NCBI RefSeq assembly: GCF_030316855.1
Contig: NZ_JASZYR010000013.1
Coordinates: 1 to 64,000, forward strand
Origin: Variovorax sp. J22P240
Lineage (GTDB): Bacteria; Pseudomonadota; Gammaproteobacteria; Burkholderiales; Burkholderiaceae_C
Length of the DNA stretch: 64,000 nucleotides
Reading direction: 5' to 3'
Part shown: piece after piece, positions 10,963-19,123 of the stretch
How positions within the stretch are numbered: position 1 is the first letter of the stretch
How the letters are laid out: each line of letters starts with the position of its first letter
The notes under the pieces: generated by a model
Told to the model about the DNA's origin: nothing
Databases searched by the model: none
Seen by the model: the letters and a program-made list of their open reading frames with translations, nothing else
Program-made: the position numbers and the translations under genes

Positions 10963-12336
10963 TCAGGCAGCGGGATCGAACACCCTGAGGAACTCGCGCC
11001 GCGTCTTTGGCCCGTAGGTCCTGAAGTGGGGGTCGGGTTTCTCCAGGTAGGCCATGCGCTTTCGGGCGACCGAGTCGCAGGCGGTGTATCGCTTCACTTC
11101 CGTCGGCGCCAGGCCGTACACGTTCGCGGCGTTGAGACCGAATATCTTGGCCCGCAGCGCAGGCGTCATCTCGGGATAACCATGCCGTTCGCGCAGTTCC
11201 GCCGAGATCTGGAACGTCCGGAAGGCTTGGATCTGGTCCTGCGGTGAGCCGTACCAGATCGAATCCGTGCCCCATAGCACGTTGTTCTCGCCGCACGCGA
11301 CGATCAGTTTCCCCAGGGCGTGAGCCGCCTGTTCCGGGTCACGCATCAGAAAGCGCCACGTGCTGCCCAGCTCCGCATAGACGTTGCTGTTCGGCTTGAC
11401 CTGGTGTTTGCGCAAGGACGTGATCAGCGTGTCGATGCCGTCGCTCTTACCGCTCGCGTCGTAGGCCTTTTCGGTCACCGTGCTGACGAAGCCCGAGTGA
11501 TAGATCAGGAAGTTCACGTCCGGGTAACGCCTGGCGACGACGCCGATGTCGCTGCACTGGCTGTGCTCGTAGGAGCGTGGTCCGAACGGCAGCCCCTTGT
11601 GGATGCAGATGTTCTTGACGCTCAGCGCGCGAGCCTTCTCGATGAACCGGATGCCGACGTCGTCGTGCAGGAAGTAGCCCTTGCCGTTCGGTCCATACTG
11701 CGTGTAGGTCTTCCAGGCGCTGATGCCCCACTTCTCGTGCAACTCGTCCATGCCCTCGAGGTCTCCGGGCTGGTTCGGGTTGACGCGTCCATGCAGCAGC
11801 AGCCGGTGCGTTCCCTCGAGCTTGTCGACCAGCCTGCGGACCTCGTCGGCGGCCTGGATCGTGACCGGTTCGGCGTCGCGCGCGGAGGGTACGAAGGACA
11901 GCACCATCACGTCGGTGTCGCTGTCCATGAACACCTCCTTGAGGAAGACCTCCGCGCTCTTCGAATTGCCTTTCGGCGTGTTGATGAAGTGGCCCTGGAC
12001 GTCGAGGATGAACTCCTGCCTGGCGGGGCCGACCTGCGCGCGTGCGAGCTGCATATCCAGCATGGCGTCGCGGGGTAGCTCGAAGAAGCCGCCGGTCCTT
12101 CCGGCCGCGGCGTTGGCCGCGTTGAAGGCCAGCAGCGTGCTGGCTGCGCCACAGGACGAGGTCAGGAACGCTCGCTTCGAGCATCCCAGCCGCTTCGCGT
12201 TGGTTGCCGCGGCCTCGTGTGCGAGGCGGTTGGCTTCGATGTTCGCCGGCCACAGCGACACCGGTGCGAACTCGCCATTCGAGGTGCTGTCGAGCTTGAT
12301 GGGAAGGCGCTTGCCCTCAGGGTCGCTGTCACGCAT
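10963..12336 (-). CDS. amidohydrolase family protein with internal Tat-like signal
   Basis: Metal-dependent hydrolase of the amidohydrolase-2 (PF04909-like) type, 457 aa. Residues around IHKGLPFGPRSYEHSQ and FLIYHSGF, followed by LWGTDSIWYGSPQDQI, are the HxG and C-terminal aspartate metal-ligand regions of this TIM-barrel family. About 45 residues from the start is SKRAFLTSSCGAAST followed by an alanine-rich hydrophobic stretch, resembling a twin-arginine signal with KR in place of RR. That signal is oddly far from the N-terminus. ATG 12336 has GGGGGA 6 nt upstream. It ends with a long C-terminal extension. The substrate is unknown and it is not obviously linked to the malonate genes downstream. 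Confidence 0.75.
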   Translation of the reverse strand: MRDSDPEGKRLPIKLDSTSNGEFAPVSLWPANIEANRLAHEAAATNAKRLGCSKRAFLTSSCGAASTLLAFNAANAAAGRTGGFFELPRDAMLDMQLARAQVGPARQEFILDVQGHFINTPKGNSKSAEVFLKEVFMDSDTDVMVLSFVPSARDAEPVTIQAADEVRRLVDKLEGTHRLLLHGRVNPNQPGDLEGMDELHEKWGISAWKTYTQYGPNGKGYFLHDDVGIRFIEKARALSVKNICIHKGLPFGPRSYEHSQCSDIGVVARRYPDVNFLIYHSGFVSTVTEKAYDASGKSDGIDTLITSLRKHQVKPNSNVYAELGSTWRFLMRDPEQAAHALGKLIVACGENNVLWGTDSIWYGSPQDQIQAFRTFQISAELRERHGYPEMTPALRAKIFGLNAANVYGLAPTEVKRYTACDSVARKRMAYLEKPDPHFRTYGPKTRREFLRVFDPAA

Positions 12337-12691
12337 GGTGGTCCCCCCGGTTTGATCAAGAAGCCCCGCCGGCCCGCCAACGGCACCATGAGCCCCTTGG
12401 TTTCGACGAGACCTCCCGATTCTGCTCCGCGCCGCGGGGCTCGGCCCCAGCACACAAGCCAGGCACCCGCGGGCGGGCTGTGCTGTGCGTAGAACGCCAA
12501 CGGACGATCAGGACGACATCGTGCGCGAACGGCGGCTTGCGCAAGTCGCGAATCGGAGCTTCAGGCCCCGTTGCGGTCTTTCAGGATCAAAGGAAGCCGA
12601 CCTTCCTCAAAGTTGCTGAACGGCCAGTTGCTGCCGCTGGCGACCGGCGGTTTCTTGGCACCTCACCTGGCCTTGCTCGCGCCGTCGGACT
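12337..12691. other. spacer between LysR gene and amidohydrolase gene
   Basis: 355 nt upstream of the amidohydrolase gene and downstream of the LysR-type gene. It should hold the amidohydrolase promoter, but I see no clear -35/-10 pair, palindrome or hairpin. Short frames here look like GC-rich shadows. Confidence 0.35.
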
Positions 12692-13603
12692 TCACCAACC
12701 CTCCTCCCACGGCGGCACAGGCCCGAAGCGCGCGGTGAAAAAGTCAATCAGCACCCGCACCCGCGACGGCTGCGTGCGATTGGGCAGGTAGACCAGATAG
12801 ATGGCGCCCTCGGGCACCGGTTGGAACTGCCGCAGCAACGGCACAAGGGTCCCTTGCCGCACGTCCGCGCCCACCATGTGGAGCGGCAGCAGGCCCACAC
12901 CGAGGCCGCAAAGGGTGGCCGCGCGGACGGCTTCCAAGTCGTCGGTCTCGAATGAAGCCGGAACCTTCAGCGTGTATTTCCGCCCGCTGCGGCTGAACGT
13001 CCAGACCCCTTTGGGTGCGAGCATTGGAAAGAACACGCAGTCGTGCTTCTCCACGTCCTCGATCCGGCGCGGCGTGCCGCGCTGCGCGAGATATGCCGGC
13101 GAGGCGAGCAAGACGAGCCGGCTGACCGCGAGCTTTCGTGCGACCAGATTCGGCGCCGGGGGCGACGAACGGATGCCGAGGTCGAAGCCCTCGGCGCCCA
13201 AGTCCACCGTGCGATTGCTGCAGGAGAGCCGGACCTGGATCTTTGGATACTGCTGCTGGAATTCGACAATCGCGGGCAACACGTGCCGCACCGCGAACGC
13301 CGGGATCGCGGTCATCTTCACGACTCCGGCCGGCTCGGACTGCGCCTGCGTCACGCGTCGCTCGGCAAGTTCCGCTTCCTGCAGGATGTTCGCGCAGTGC
13401 TCGTAGAAGATGCTGCCGGCTTCGGTCAGGCTGAGCTTGCGCGTCGAGCGGTTCAGCAGCTTCACCGCCAGCGAGCGCTCCAGCGCGCTGACCTCCCGGC
13501 TCGCCAGCGATTTTGAGATGCCGAGCTTGTCAGCGGCGGCGGAAAAGCTCTTCGCGCCCACCACCTCCGCGAACACGTTCATGCCGGTCAGCCTGCTTTT
13601 CAT
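12692..13603 (-). CDS. LysR-family transcriptional regulator
   Basis: 303-aa regulator. The N-terminal winged helix (MNVFAEVVGAKSFSAAADKLGISKSLASREVSALE) is characteristic of the LysR group closest to CrgA/DsdC-like single-gene regulators. The remainder is a periplasmic-binding-like effector domain, with NRTVDLGAEGFDLGIR and the LCGLGVGLLP turn. It is transcribed away from the cupin gene at 13722 across a 118-nt spacer, the classic layout for a LysR protein controlling its divergent neighbour and itself. The effector is unknown. Confidence 0.9.
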   Translation of the reverse strand: MKSRLTGMNVFAEVVGAKSFSAAADKLGISKSLASREVSALERSLAVKLLNRSTRKLSLTEAGSIFYEHCANILQEAELAERRVTQAQSEPAGVVKMTAIPAFAVRHVLPAIVEFQQQYPKIQVRLSCSNRTVDLGAEGFDLGIRSSPPAPNLVARKLAVSRLVLLASPAYLAQRGTPRRIEDVEKHDCVFFPMLAPKGVWTFSRSGRKYTLKVPASFETDDLEAVRAATLCGLGVGLLPLHMVGADVRQGTLVPLLRQFQPVPEGAIYLVYLPNRTQPSRVRVLIDFFTARFGPVPPWEEGW

Positions 13604-13721
13604 TGGTGATGCCCTGGCAACAATGGGTTGAACTGAACACTATTTATCAGATTCCCGCAACGGACTAAATTTCTTCGCACCGGCCCGATACCCGGCCCGG
13701 CAACGAACCGAGGAGAGCGTC

Positions 13722-14192
13722 ATGGGCGGCGAATTGATTAAGGTGGGCCAACTCGAGATCCGCTATCTCGTCGATGGTGCGGAAAAGGGCGGGTTGGGCG
13801 TGTTCGAGATGACGGTGCCAGCGGGGGCCATCGTTCCCCCGCCACACAGCCACACCGGCAACGAGGAGTGCGTCTACGTCCTTGATGGCACGCTGCGCTA
13901 CTCCGTCGACGGGGTGTCGCGCGACCTCGAGCCGGGTGACTGGATGTCGACGCCGCGGGGCTCGACGCATCACTTCATCAACAAGTCCAATGCCGCGGTG
14001 CGCGCACTGGTCATCATGACACCGGACATCGGGCCGCAGTATTTCCACGATGTTGGCGCCGTCGTCAACGCAGGCGGGCCGCCTGATCGAGCCAGGTTGG
14101 CTCAGGTGATGGCGCAATATGGATTATTCCGGCGCGGCCGCCAGCACCGGCAAACGCTGCGCACGCTACTGCAGGTCTCTCCCCGCTGGTAA
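13722..14192 (+). CDS. cupin-domain protein
   Basis: Single-domain cupin of 156 aa. The first cupin motif is PPPHSHTGNEECVYVLDGTLRYSVDG, with metal-binding histidines and glutamate. The second is PGDWMSTPRGSTHHFINKS. Such proteins bind a metal and act as small dioxygenases, isomerases or sensors; substrate not predictable. It begins 34 nt after the AT-rich LysR promoter region with GAGAGCGTC upstream. The last 28 residues are Arg/Gln-rich and do not look like a cupin tail; a late frameshift relative to relatives is possible. It is divergent from the LysR gene, which probably regulates it. Confidence 0.75.
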   Translation: MGGELIKVGQLEIRYLVDGAEKGGLGVFEMTVPAGAIVPPPHSHTGNEECVYVLDGTLRYSVDGVSRDLEPGDWMSTPRGSTHHFINKSNAAVRALVIMTPDIGPQYFHDVGAVVNAGGPPDRARLAQVMAQYGLFRRGRQHRQTLRTLLQVSPRW

Positions 14193-14321
14193 CGGCGCCG
14201 CGGTCCATGTGAAGACCCCAACACACCTCCCATATGCAGGATGGGCACGCCCGCGACACGCTGCACGCAGTTGGTGTCGCATCGCTCCGCGGGCGTGTCC
14301 GACCAAACCAGGAGCAGGATC

Positions 14322-15188
14322 ATGGATTCCGAGGAACTGGCCCAGCGGTACTTCTCAGCTTGGAACCTGCGCGATGCGGGAGCCGTGCTCGAAACGTTTG
14401 CCCCGGGTGGCACGTACTGTGACCCCATCACCGCAGGACCGATTGCGGGTGAGGCGTTCCGGTCGTACATGGAGCAGCTGTGGTCGGCGTTTCCCGACTT
14501 TAGTTTCGAACCCGGGCGCATGGACTCGGCATCTGACGGCGTCGTGTGCGCCGCGTGGACCATGCTGGGGACCAACACCGGGTCGCTGCTGGGCCTCCCA
14601 CCGACCGGGAGGCCGGCCTTCCTGCCTGGACTAGATGTGATTCATACTTCCCCGGACGGGATCAGGAGCGTGGTCGGCTATTTCGACTCAGCCACCTTGC
14701 AGCGGCAAATGGAGTGGCAAATCATCGTTCAGCCAAAGGAATGGGGGCCGATAACGTTGGGTAAGGGCGCCACGGTGCGTCGCAGGCTCTTGGCCGATGC
14801 CCAGACATTGACCGTCACGGAGATTGTCGCGCGTGACGACGAAAATACGGTCTTCGTCAACGAGTTATCGCGTCAGGTCCTGGCTGAACTCATTGCTGGC
14901 GATGCCATGCAGACATTCACCAGCGTAGTTGGTGGGAACCGTTTGACAACGGTCGCAACTTGGGCGTCTCCTGAGGAGATGAAGTCTGCAATGCATAGCG
15001 GCCCGCATGCGCAGGCGATGTCCAAATTCTTTGCGACGCCCGGGATCGAGGGAGCCGCTATCGGTGTCTTCACGCGGCTGCAGGAAGGCAAGCAATACCG
15101 GCGCTGCCACGCTTGCCAAAAGATGGTGGCCCTGGCAGGGTCCACGGGCCGATGTGGCTGCGGGGAAGTTGTGCAGGCGATCGCCTGA
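14322..15188 (+). CDS. SnoaL-like domain protein with C-terminal zinc ribbon
   Basis: 288 aa with three visible parts. Residues 1-130 resemble SnoaL-like polyketide cyclase/NTF2-fold proteins (RYFSAWNLRDAGAVLETFAPGG; FPDFSFEPGRM). Residues about 135-255 look like a second alpha/beta barrel domain similar to antibiotic-biosynthesis monooxygenase folds. The C-terminus carries CHACQ and CGCG, a CxxC...CxC zinc ribbon. ATG 14322 is chosen because AGGAG lies 8 nt upstream; the frame is open to 14241. The sequence is less GC-rich than its neighbours, which may indicate later acquisition. The combination of domains is unusual and no function can be given. Confidence 0.6.
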   Translation: MDSEELAQRYFSAWNLRDAGAVLETFAPGGTYCDPITAGPIAGEAFRSYMEQLWSAFPDFSFEPGRMDSASDGVVCAAWTMLGTNTGSLLGLPPTGRPAFLPGLDVIHTSPDGIRSVVGYFDSATLQRQMEWQIIVQPKEWGPITLGKGATVRRRLLADAQTLTVTEIVARDDENTVFVNELSRQVLAELIAGDAMQTFTSVVGGNRLTTVATWASPEEMKSAMHSGPHAQAMSKFFATPGIEGAAIGVFTRLQEGKQYRRCHACQKMVALAGSTGRCGCGEVVQAIA

Positions 15189-15331
15189 GGGTGCGACTCC
15201 TGTCGGTCGGGCTGGCGCCTATCGTCTGCCCGGAACTGACGCCACCCGCCCTAGCGCGTCCTGAGTGCGAGCTCGAATGTCGCCCAAGCACATGCTTGAA
15301 AGATTGGCATCGCAACGGGCGATTTGGGACT

Positions 15332-15356
15332 GCGCCAAGCGCCAAGCGCCAAGCGC
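15332..15356. repeat. tandem heptamer GCGCCAA, 3.6 copies
   Basis: Three exact copies of GCGCCAA at 15332-15352 plus GCGC. They lie in the spacer between the convergent SnoaL-like gene and the exonuclease III gene, 30 nt from the stop of the latter. A slippage-prone microsatellite without evident function. Confidence 0.6.
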
Positions 15357-15385
15357 TAGCAGCCTTCCATCATGCGCGCGGCGTG

Positions 15386-16168
15386 TCAGTCTTTCGGGAT
15401 TGCCAGCTCGGTCCATGCAGGCGCATGGTCGCTCGCGCCCGGGCGTCCGCGCACGTCCCGATCCACGCCGGCGCCGCGCAGCATCGGCGCCGCTTCGGCA
15501 TTCAGCAGCAAATGGTCGATCCGCAGGCCGGCGTCGCGCCCGTAGCGGTTGCGCCAGTAGGTCCAGAAGGTGTAGGGCACGCGATGGGGGTGGCAGGCGC
15601 GAACAGAGTCGGTCCAGCCCTGCTCCAAGAGGTGCTTGAATGCCGCGCGGCTTTCTGGCTGCAGCAACGCGTCGTCGCGCCAGGAGGCGGGGTTGTAGAT
15701 GTCGGCGTCAGTGGGCACAACGTTGTAGTCGCCAGCCAGCACGACCGGCATGCCGCACCCGAACAGCTTGCTCGCATGTTCATTGAAGCGCGCGAACCAA
15801 CTCAGCTTGTAGTCGAACTTCGGTCCGGGCTGCGGATTGCCATTGGGCAGGTACAGGCAGCCGATCACCACGCCGTCGACGACCGCCTCGATGTAGCGCC
15901 TCTGGGGGTCTGCCTCGAGGCCAGGCACGCCGCGTCCGGTCTCGATCGGATCGCGCCCGCGCGCCAGGATCGCGACACCATTCCAGGATGGCTGTCCGAA
16001 TGCGACGATGCCATAGCCGGCATTGCGGATCGCCTCCAGGGGCAGTTTGGCATCGGGCGATTTCAATTCTTGCAGACAGGCGACATCCGGTTTCGTCTCT
16101 GCCAGCCATTCGAGCAACCGCTCGAGCCGGCTACCAATGCCGTTGACGTTGAAGGTGGCGATCTTCAT
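15386..16168 (-). CDS. xth: exodeoxyribonuclease III
   Basis: Exonuclease III/AP endonuclease of 260 aa, the usual length. It incises abasic sites and has 3'-5' exonuclease activity in base-excision repair. Conserved residues are visible: ATFNVNGI at the N-terminus, Glu34 in CLQELKSPD, the GDYNVVPTDADIYNP loop, the LRIDHLLL aspartate and the terminal catalytic pair SDHAP. ATG 16168 is used; a GTG directly before it (16171) would add one residue. It is a single gene, convergent with the SnoaL-like gene. Confidence 0.93.
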   Translation of the reverse strand: MKIATFNVNGIGSRLERLLEWLAETKPDVACLQELKSPDAKLPLEAIRNAGYGIVAFGQPSWNGVAILARGRDPIETGRGVPGLEADPQRRYIEAVVDGVVIGCLYLPNGNPQPGPKFDYKLSWFARFNEHASKLFGCGMPVVLAGDYNVVPTDADIYNPASWRDDALLQPESRAAFKHLLEQGWTDSVRACHPHRVPYTFWTYWRNRYGRDAGLRIDHLLLNAEAAPMLRGAGVDRDVRGRPGASDHAPAWTELAIPKD

Positions 16169-16387
16169 CACTTGGCGCAGAAGGAGAAAGGATGGGACGA
16201 TCTTGCGCCACCAACGGTCTCAAGGGACGTCGGACGAGGCGTCTTTGTGCCCGATGGACGTCTCCCGGATCTGCCCATGCTGGCTACGCCCGCTGCTCGC
16301 GAAAGCGCCCAGGTGCACCGGGGACCCGCAGCTCTCCTACATTCGGGCGCCTGAGATGGAGCTACCGTGCTGACAAAGGAACCTGTC

Positions 16388-16543
16388 ATGCCAAACCCCA
16401 AAATTCCCTCCGAGGACGATCCCGCGCAGCATCCGGTCGAGCCCGAGTTTCCGACCGACAGCGACCAGGGCAATCCACATTCGGACGAAGGCAAGCCCGG
16501 GGCCGACGAGAATGCCGCCGGCTTCGTGAAGGAAAAGCGCTAG
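16388..16543 (+). CDS. small acidic hypothetical protein (51 aa)
   Basis: A short frame from ATG 16388 to TAG 16543, preceded by AAAGGA at 7 nt. The product is strongly acidic and Pro/Asp/Glu-rich (PSEDDPAQHPVEPEFPTDSD), with a basic end FVKEKR. It has no hydrophobic segment and is probably disordered. I recognise no family. The clear ribosome binding site and biased composition make it more likely real than chance. Confidence 0.5.
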   Translation: MPNPKIPSEDDPAQHPVEPEFPTDSDQGNPHSDEGKPGADENAAGFVKEKR

Positions 16544-16774
16544 GGTTGCCGACATCGTGTCGCAGCGCCAGAAGGCGACTTCGGCCTCTTCATCTAGCGA
16601 TAGGCCATCGCCTAAGCGTTCAGATGAGTCTCGCGGGTGGCGCTCTTGTCGAACCACCTGCTCGGCACGGCGTTGGCCTTCTTGAGGTGCTCCGGCACCT
16701 CCCAGGGCCGCTTGTCGTTACCCACCAGTTCCACCGCACCGAGCCACGTCTGGTCCTGCGCCGTGAGTCAGTGC

Positions 16775-17689
16775 TCAGCCCAGTTCTGCCTTCGACATGC
16801 GGCAGACCGAGAGCAGCGCGAGCAGGTTGGGATCGCGTTCGCGCGTCCGCAGGAAATTGAGCGAGATGGTCTGGCGCATCAGGTACCTGGACTGCAGCGG
16901 AATCAACTGCACCTTCTGCGGCATCACGGTGCGCACGCGCCCCGGCAACAGCGTGCAGCCGACGCCGCCGCTGACCAGGTTCATCAGGGAGAAGATGTCG
17001 CCGGTCTTCATGACCACGTGGGGCGTGAAGCCGGCCACGCGAAACGAGTCCACGAATCCGCTGTAGGTCACGAACCCTTCGCTCAGCGTGACGAATCGCT
17101 CGTGGGCGCAGGCGGCCAGGTCGATCTGTTCCATCGCCGCGTAGCGCGAACCCACGGGCGCGGCGAAGTAGATGTCGTCCTCGAACAAGGGTTCGGACTC
17201 GAGGTCCGAGGCACCTTCGGGCGTGCCCATCAACGCCGCATCGACGGCGCCGTCACGCAGCTTCTGCAGCAGGTCGGCGTTGGAGCCCAGGATGAGTTCG
17301 GTCTGGATGTCGGGCTTGCGCAGTTTCATGCCCATGACCAGCGTCGGCACCGTGCGGTTGGTCAGCGAATAGAGCGATCCGATGCGGATGCGATCGGCCG
17401 AATAGCCCGCCACTTCGCGCGTCGAACGCACGCCCGCTGCCATGCTGCGAAGCACGTCCCGGGCGACCTCCGCCAGGGCCTGCGCGGCTTCGGTCGGGTG
17501 CAGGTTGCGGCCTTCGTGCCGGAACAGGGCGCAGCGCAGCCCTGTTTCCAGCGCATGCAAGGCGCGGTGCACACTGACGGGACTGATCTCGAGAATCTCG
17601 GCCGCGCGCGCGAGGTTGCCAGTCTCCATGAAGACCAAGAGGATCTCGAGTCTGCGAAAGGTGATCTCTTCGTCGACGTGGAGGTGCAT
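16775..17689 (-). CDS. mdcR: MdcR-like LysR regulator of malonate utilisation
   Basis: LysR-family activator of 304 aa. The sequence follows the MdcR pattern of Klebsiella and relatives from end to end: ITFRRLEILLVFMETGNLARAAEILEISPVSVHRAL in the helix-turn-helix, RIGSLYSLTNRTVPTLVMGMKLRKPD at the start of the effector domain, then LFEDDIYFAAP and FSLMNLVSGGVGCTLLPGR. MdcR activates mdc genes in response to malonate and represses itself in known cases. Here the gene lies 6.4 kb beyond matC on the same strand, with unrelated genes between, an unusual separation. The identification comes from recalled family sequence, not an alignment. Confidence 0.8.
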   Translation of the reverse strand: MHLHVDEEITFRRLEILLVFMETGNLARAAEILEISPVSVHRALHALETGLRCALFRHEGRNLHPTEAAQALAEVARDVLRSMAAGVRSTREVAGYSADRIRIGSLYSLTNRTVPTLVMGMKLRKPDIQTELILGSNADLLQKLRDGAVDAALMGTPEGASDLESEPLFEDDIYFAAPVGSRYAAMEQIDLAACAHERFVTLSEGFVTYSGFVDSFRVAGFTPHVVMKTGDIFSLMNLVSGGVGCTLLPGRVRTVMPQKVQLIPLQSRYLMRQTISLNFLRTRERDPNLLALLSVCRMSKAELG

Positions 17690-17770
17690 GGTCGGCCTGC
17701 TTAGGTTGGGAATCGTAAGTCAACTTCGCAGCCGAGCGCCGTGAGAGCGTCCTGGCCGTCCACCGCAGCG

Positions 17771-18616
17771 TCATGGCGCGGGCGGGTTTCGCTTCTCCTC
17801 TTCGAGACGTTGCCGGCGCCGCACCGCTTCGCATTGCGCGTGCGACCGGAATTCGCGCTTGAGACACTGCGCCGCCATGCATTGGGACTTGGCGATGAAG
17901 TTCAGGCCGGAGCACGCTGCGGCGGGCTCCGGCGCTGCGGGTGCCTTCGGCTTCGGATCGTCGGCGTCGGTGGAAGAGGGCGCCTGGGATGCCGGCGCCG
18001 CGACGTCCTGAGCGGGGGGCGACGCGGCGAAGACCGGGGCCCGTCTCGGCGGTGCACGCCGGGTGGCGACAGCGGGCGCAGCGGCTGGACCGTCGTCGTC
18101 GCTTGGGAGGCTGGCCGAACTCTCCTCGACCGGGGGCGCAAGCTGCACCGGGGCGCGGACCTGATCCGAGGTGGGCGCAACGGGGGCGGGTGCGTGTGCG
18201 GGTGGCGGTGAGGGTTCATCACCGGGAATCGCCGCGACGACCCCCGGCGAGTGCGGGCGCGGCGGATCCACTTGCGCGCTGCCGGCGGTGTAGAGGTACC
18301 AGCCGCCGGCCCCCGCGACCAGCCATCCGGCGGACCCGATGGCCAGGGCAGCCATCAGTCCCGCGATGCTGATCCACACGCCTTTGGCCGCTGGCGCCGC
18401 TTCGTTGATGCCTTCTGCCCGCGGCTGGCCTGATGGCTTCGACCAGTGGGCCTTTAGTGCAAAGGCCCGATCCAGGTAGGAGGTCTTGGACGCAGCAAGC
18501 TGGGTCGGGGCGAAATCCGTCTCGGCGCACCCCGTGGGCAATGAGGTGATGCATTCGATGCAGAACTTCGCGATGGAACGGTTCCGCGCCTGGCAGTTGG
18601 GACAGATCAGCGCCAT
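17771..18616 (-). CDS. zinc-ribbon membrane protein with Pro/Ala-rich linker
   Basis: 281 aa, function unknown. Residues 5-22 form a CxxC...CxxC zinc ribbon (CPNCQARNRSIAKFCIEC). A single hydrophobic segment lies at about 80-109. A long Pro/Ala/Ser-rich low-complexity linker follows (about 115-230). The last 50 residues contain four cysteines (CSGLNFIAKSQCMAAQC...C) and a charged end. The layout suggests a cytoplasmic sensor domain, one membrane pass and a periplasmic tether, as in several uncharacterised Burkholderiales proteins. It stands alone 81 nt from mdcR, with a 507-nt divergent region on its other side. Confidence 0.7.
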   Translation of the reverse strand: MALICPNCQARNRSIAKFCIECITSLPTGCAETDFAPTQLAASKTSYLDRAFALKAHWSKPSGQPRAEGINEAAPAAKGVWISIAGLMAALAIGSAGWLVAGAGGWYLYTAGSAQVDPPRPHSPGVVAAIPGDEPSPPPAHAPAPVAPTSDQVRAPVQLAPPVEESSASLPSDDDGPAAAPAVATRRAPPRRAPVFAASPPAQDVAAPASQAPSSTDADDPKPKAPAAPEPAAACSGLNFIAKSQCMAAQCLKREFRSHAQCEAVRRRQRLEEEKRNPPAP

Positions 18617-18845
18617 GTCGCAACGATCAGGCTGGCGCGCGCGCCGCCCCCGCGTGCACAAAAATCCCAGGGCGTGGGTCCGGCCTCGCCCAGGCCCGCC
18701 AGCGGTCGAAAACGCTGGCGGCGAGGGTCTGCGTCGGATGGCCGTCGGTCATGGGCCGAGAGTGACAGATGAATGCGCTTTCGCAGCGTGCATAAGTTCA
18801 CGCGCGACACAGAAAGTAACATTCCACCGGATTTCGTGGACAATA

Positions 18846-19013
18846 CCTGCGAGGAGCGCAACGCCCTTCGATTACACGAAAGTCGCAGGAACCTGTCGGG
18901 CCGCTTCCGGTCCAACCAGACAGGCAAAGCGCGGTTGCAAGTGCGCCGATTTCGAACGTCGGCGCGTCTCCAGAGCCATTGGAGTGGACCACCCACCGAT
19001 GGCTCTCTTTTTG
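18846..19013 (+). ncRNA. candidate structured RNA: four consecutive hairpins ending in a terminator
   Basis: No protein gene fits here, yet four stem-loops follow each other. SL1: CCTGCG (18846-18851) with CGCAGG (18884-18889), with an inner CTTCG/CGAAAG pairing. SL2: CCTGTC (18892-18897) with GACAGG (18919-18924), with an inner GGGCCG-CTTC-CGGTCC hairpin. SL3: GCGCCGA (18943-18949) with TCGGCGC (18959-18965). SL4: AGAGCCAT (18972-18979) with ATGGCTCT (18999-19006), followed by CTTTTTG. It is either a free-standing small RNA or a terminated leader (riboswitch-like) of the three unknown genes that start 111 nt downstream. No known RNA family was recognised and no clear promoter is seen. Confidence 0.5.
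18972..19013 (+). terminator. Rho-independent terminator
   Basis: An 8-bp perfect stem AGAGCCAT/ATGGCTCT with a 19-nt loop, immediately followed by CTTTTTG on the plus strand. No plus-strand gene lies within 2 kb upstream, so it most likely ends the structured RNA described at 18846-19013. Confidence 0.65.
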
Positions 19014-19123
19014 TCCGCTTCGACCGCCTGATTCCGTCACGTCGACCCCCTCTGATGGAGGTTGCGCAACGACAGACGGGCGAGCAACATCGCCTCCGAA
19101 CTCCACTGCACGAGGAGTCGATG

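Noticed and set aside
14100-14192. Possible late frameshift in the cupin gene, with an atypical Arg/Gln-rich tail
   Set aside because: Cannot be shown without homologues; both cupin motifs are intact, so it is kept as an intact gene.
18849-18860. GCGAGGAGCGCA resembling the conserved segment of SAH riboswitches
   Set aside because: The pseudoknot partner and the usual SAH-recycling gene downstream are missing, so only a generic structured RNA is reported.
18950-18958. TTTCGAACG loop resembling a tRNA T-loop
   Set aside because: No acceptor stem, D-arm or anticodon arm at proper distances; not a tRNA or tmRNA.
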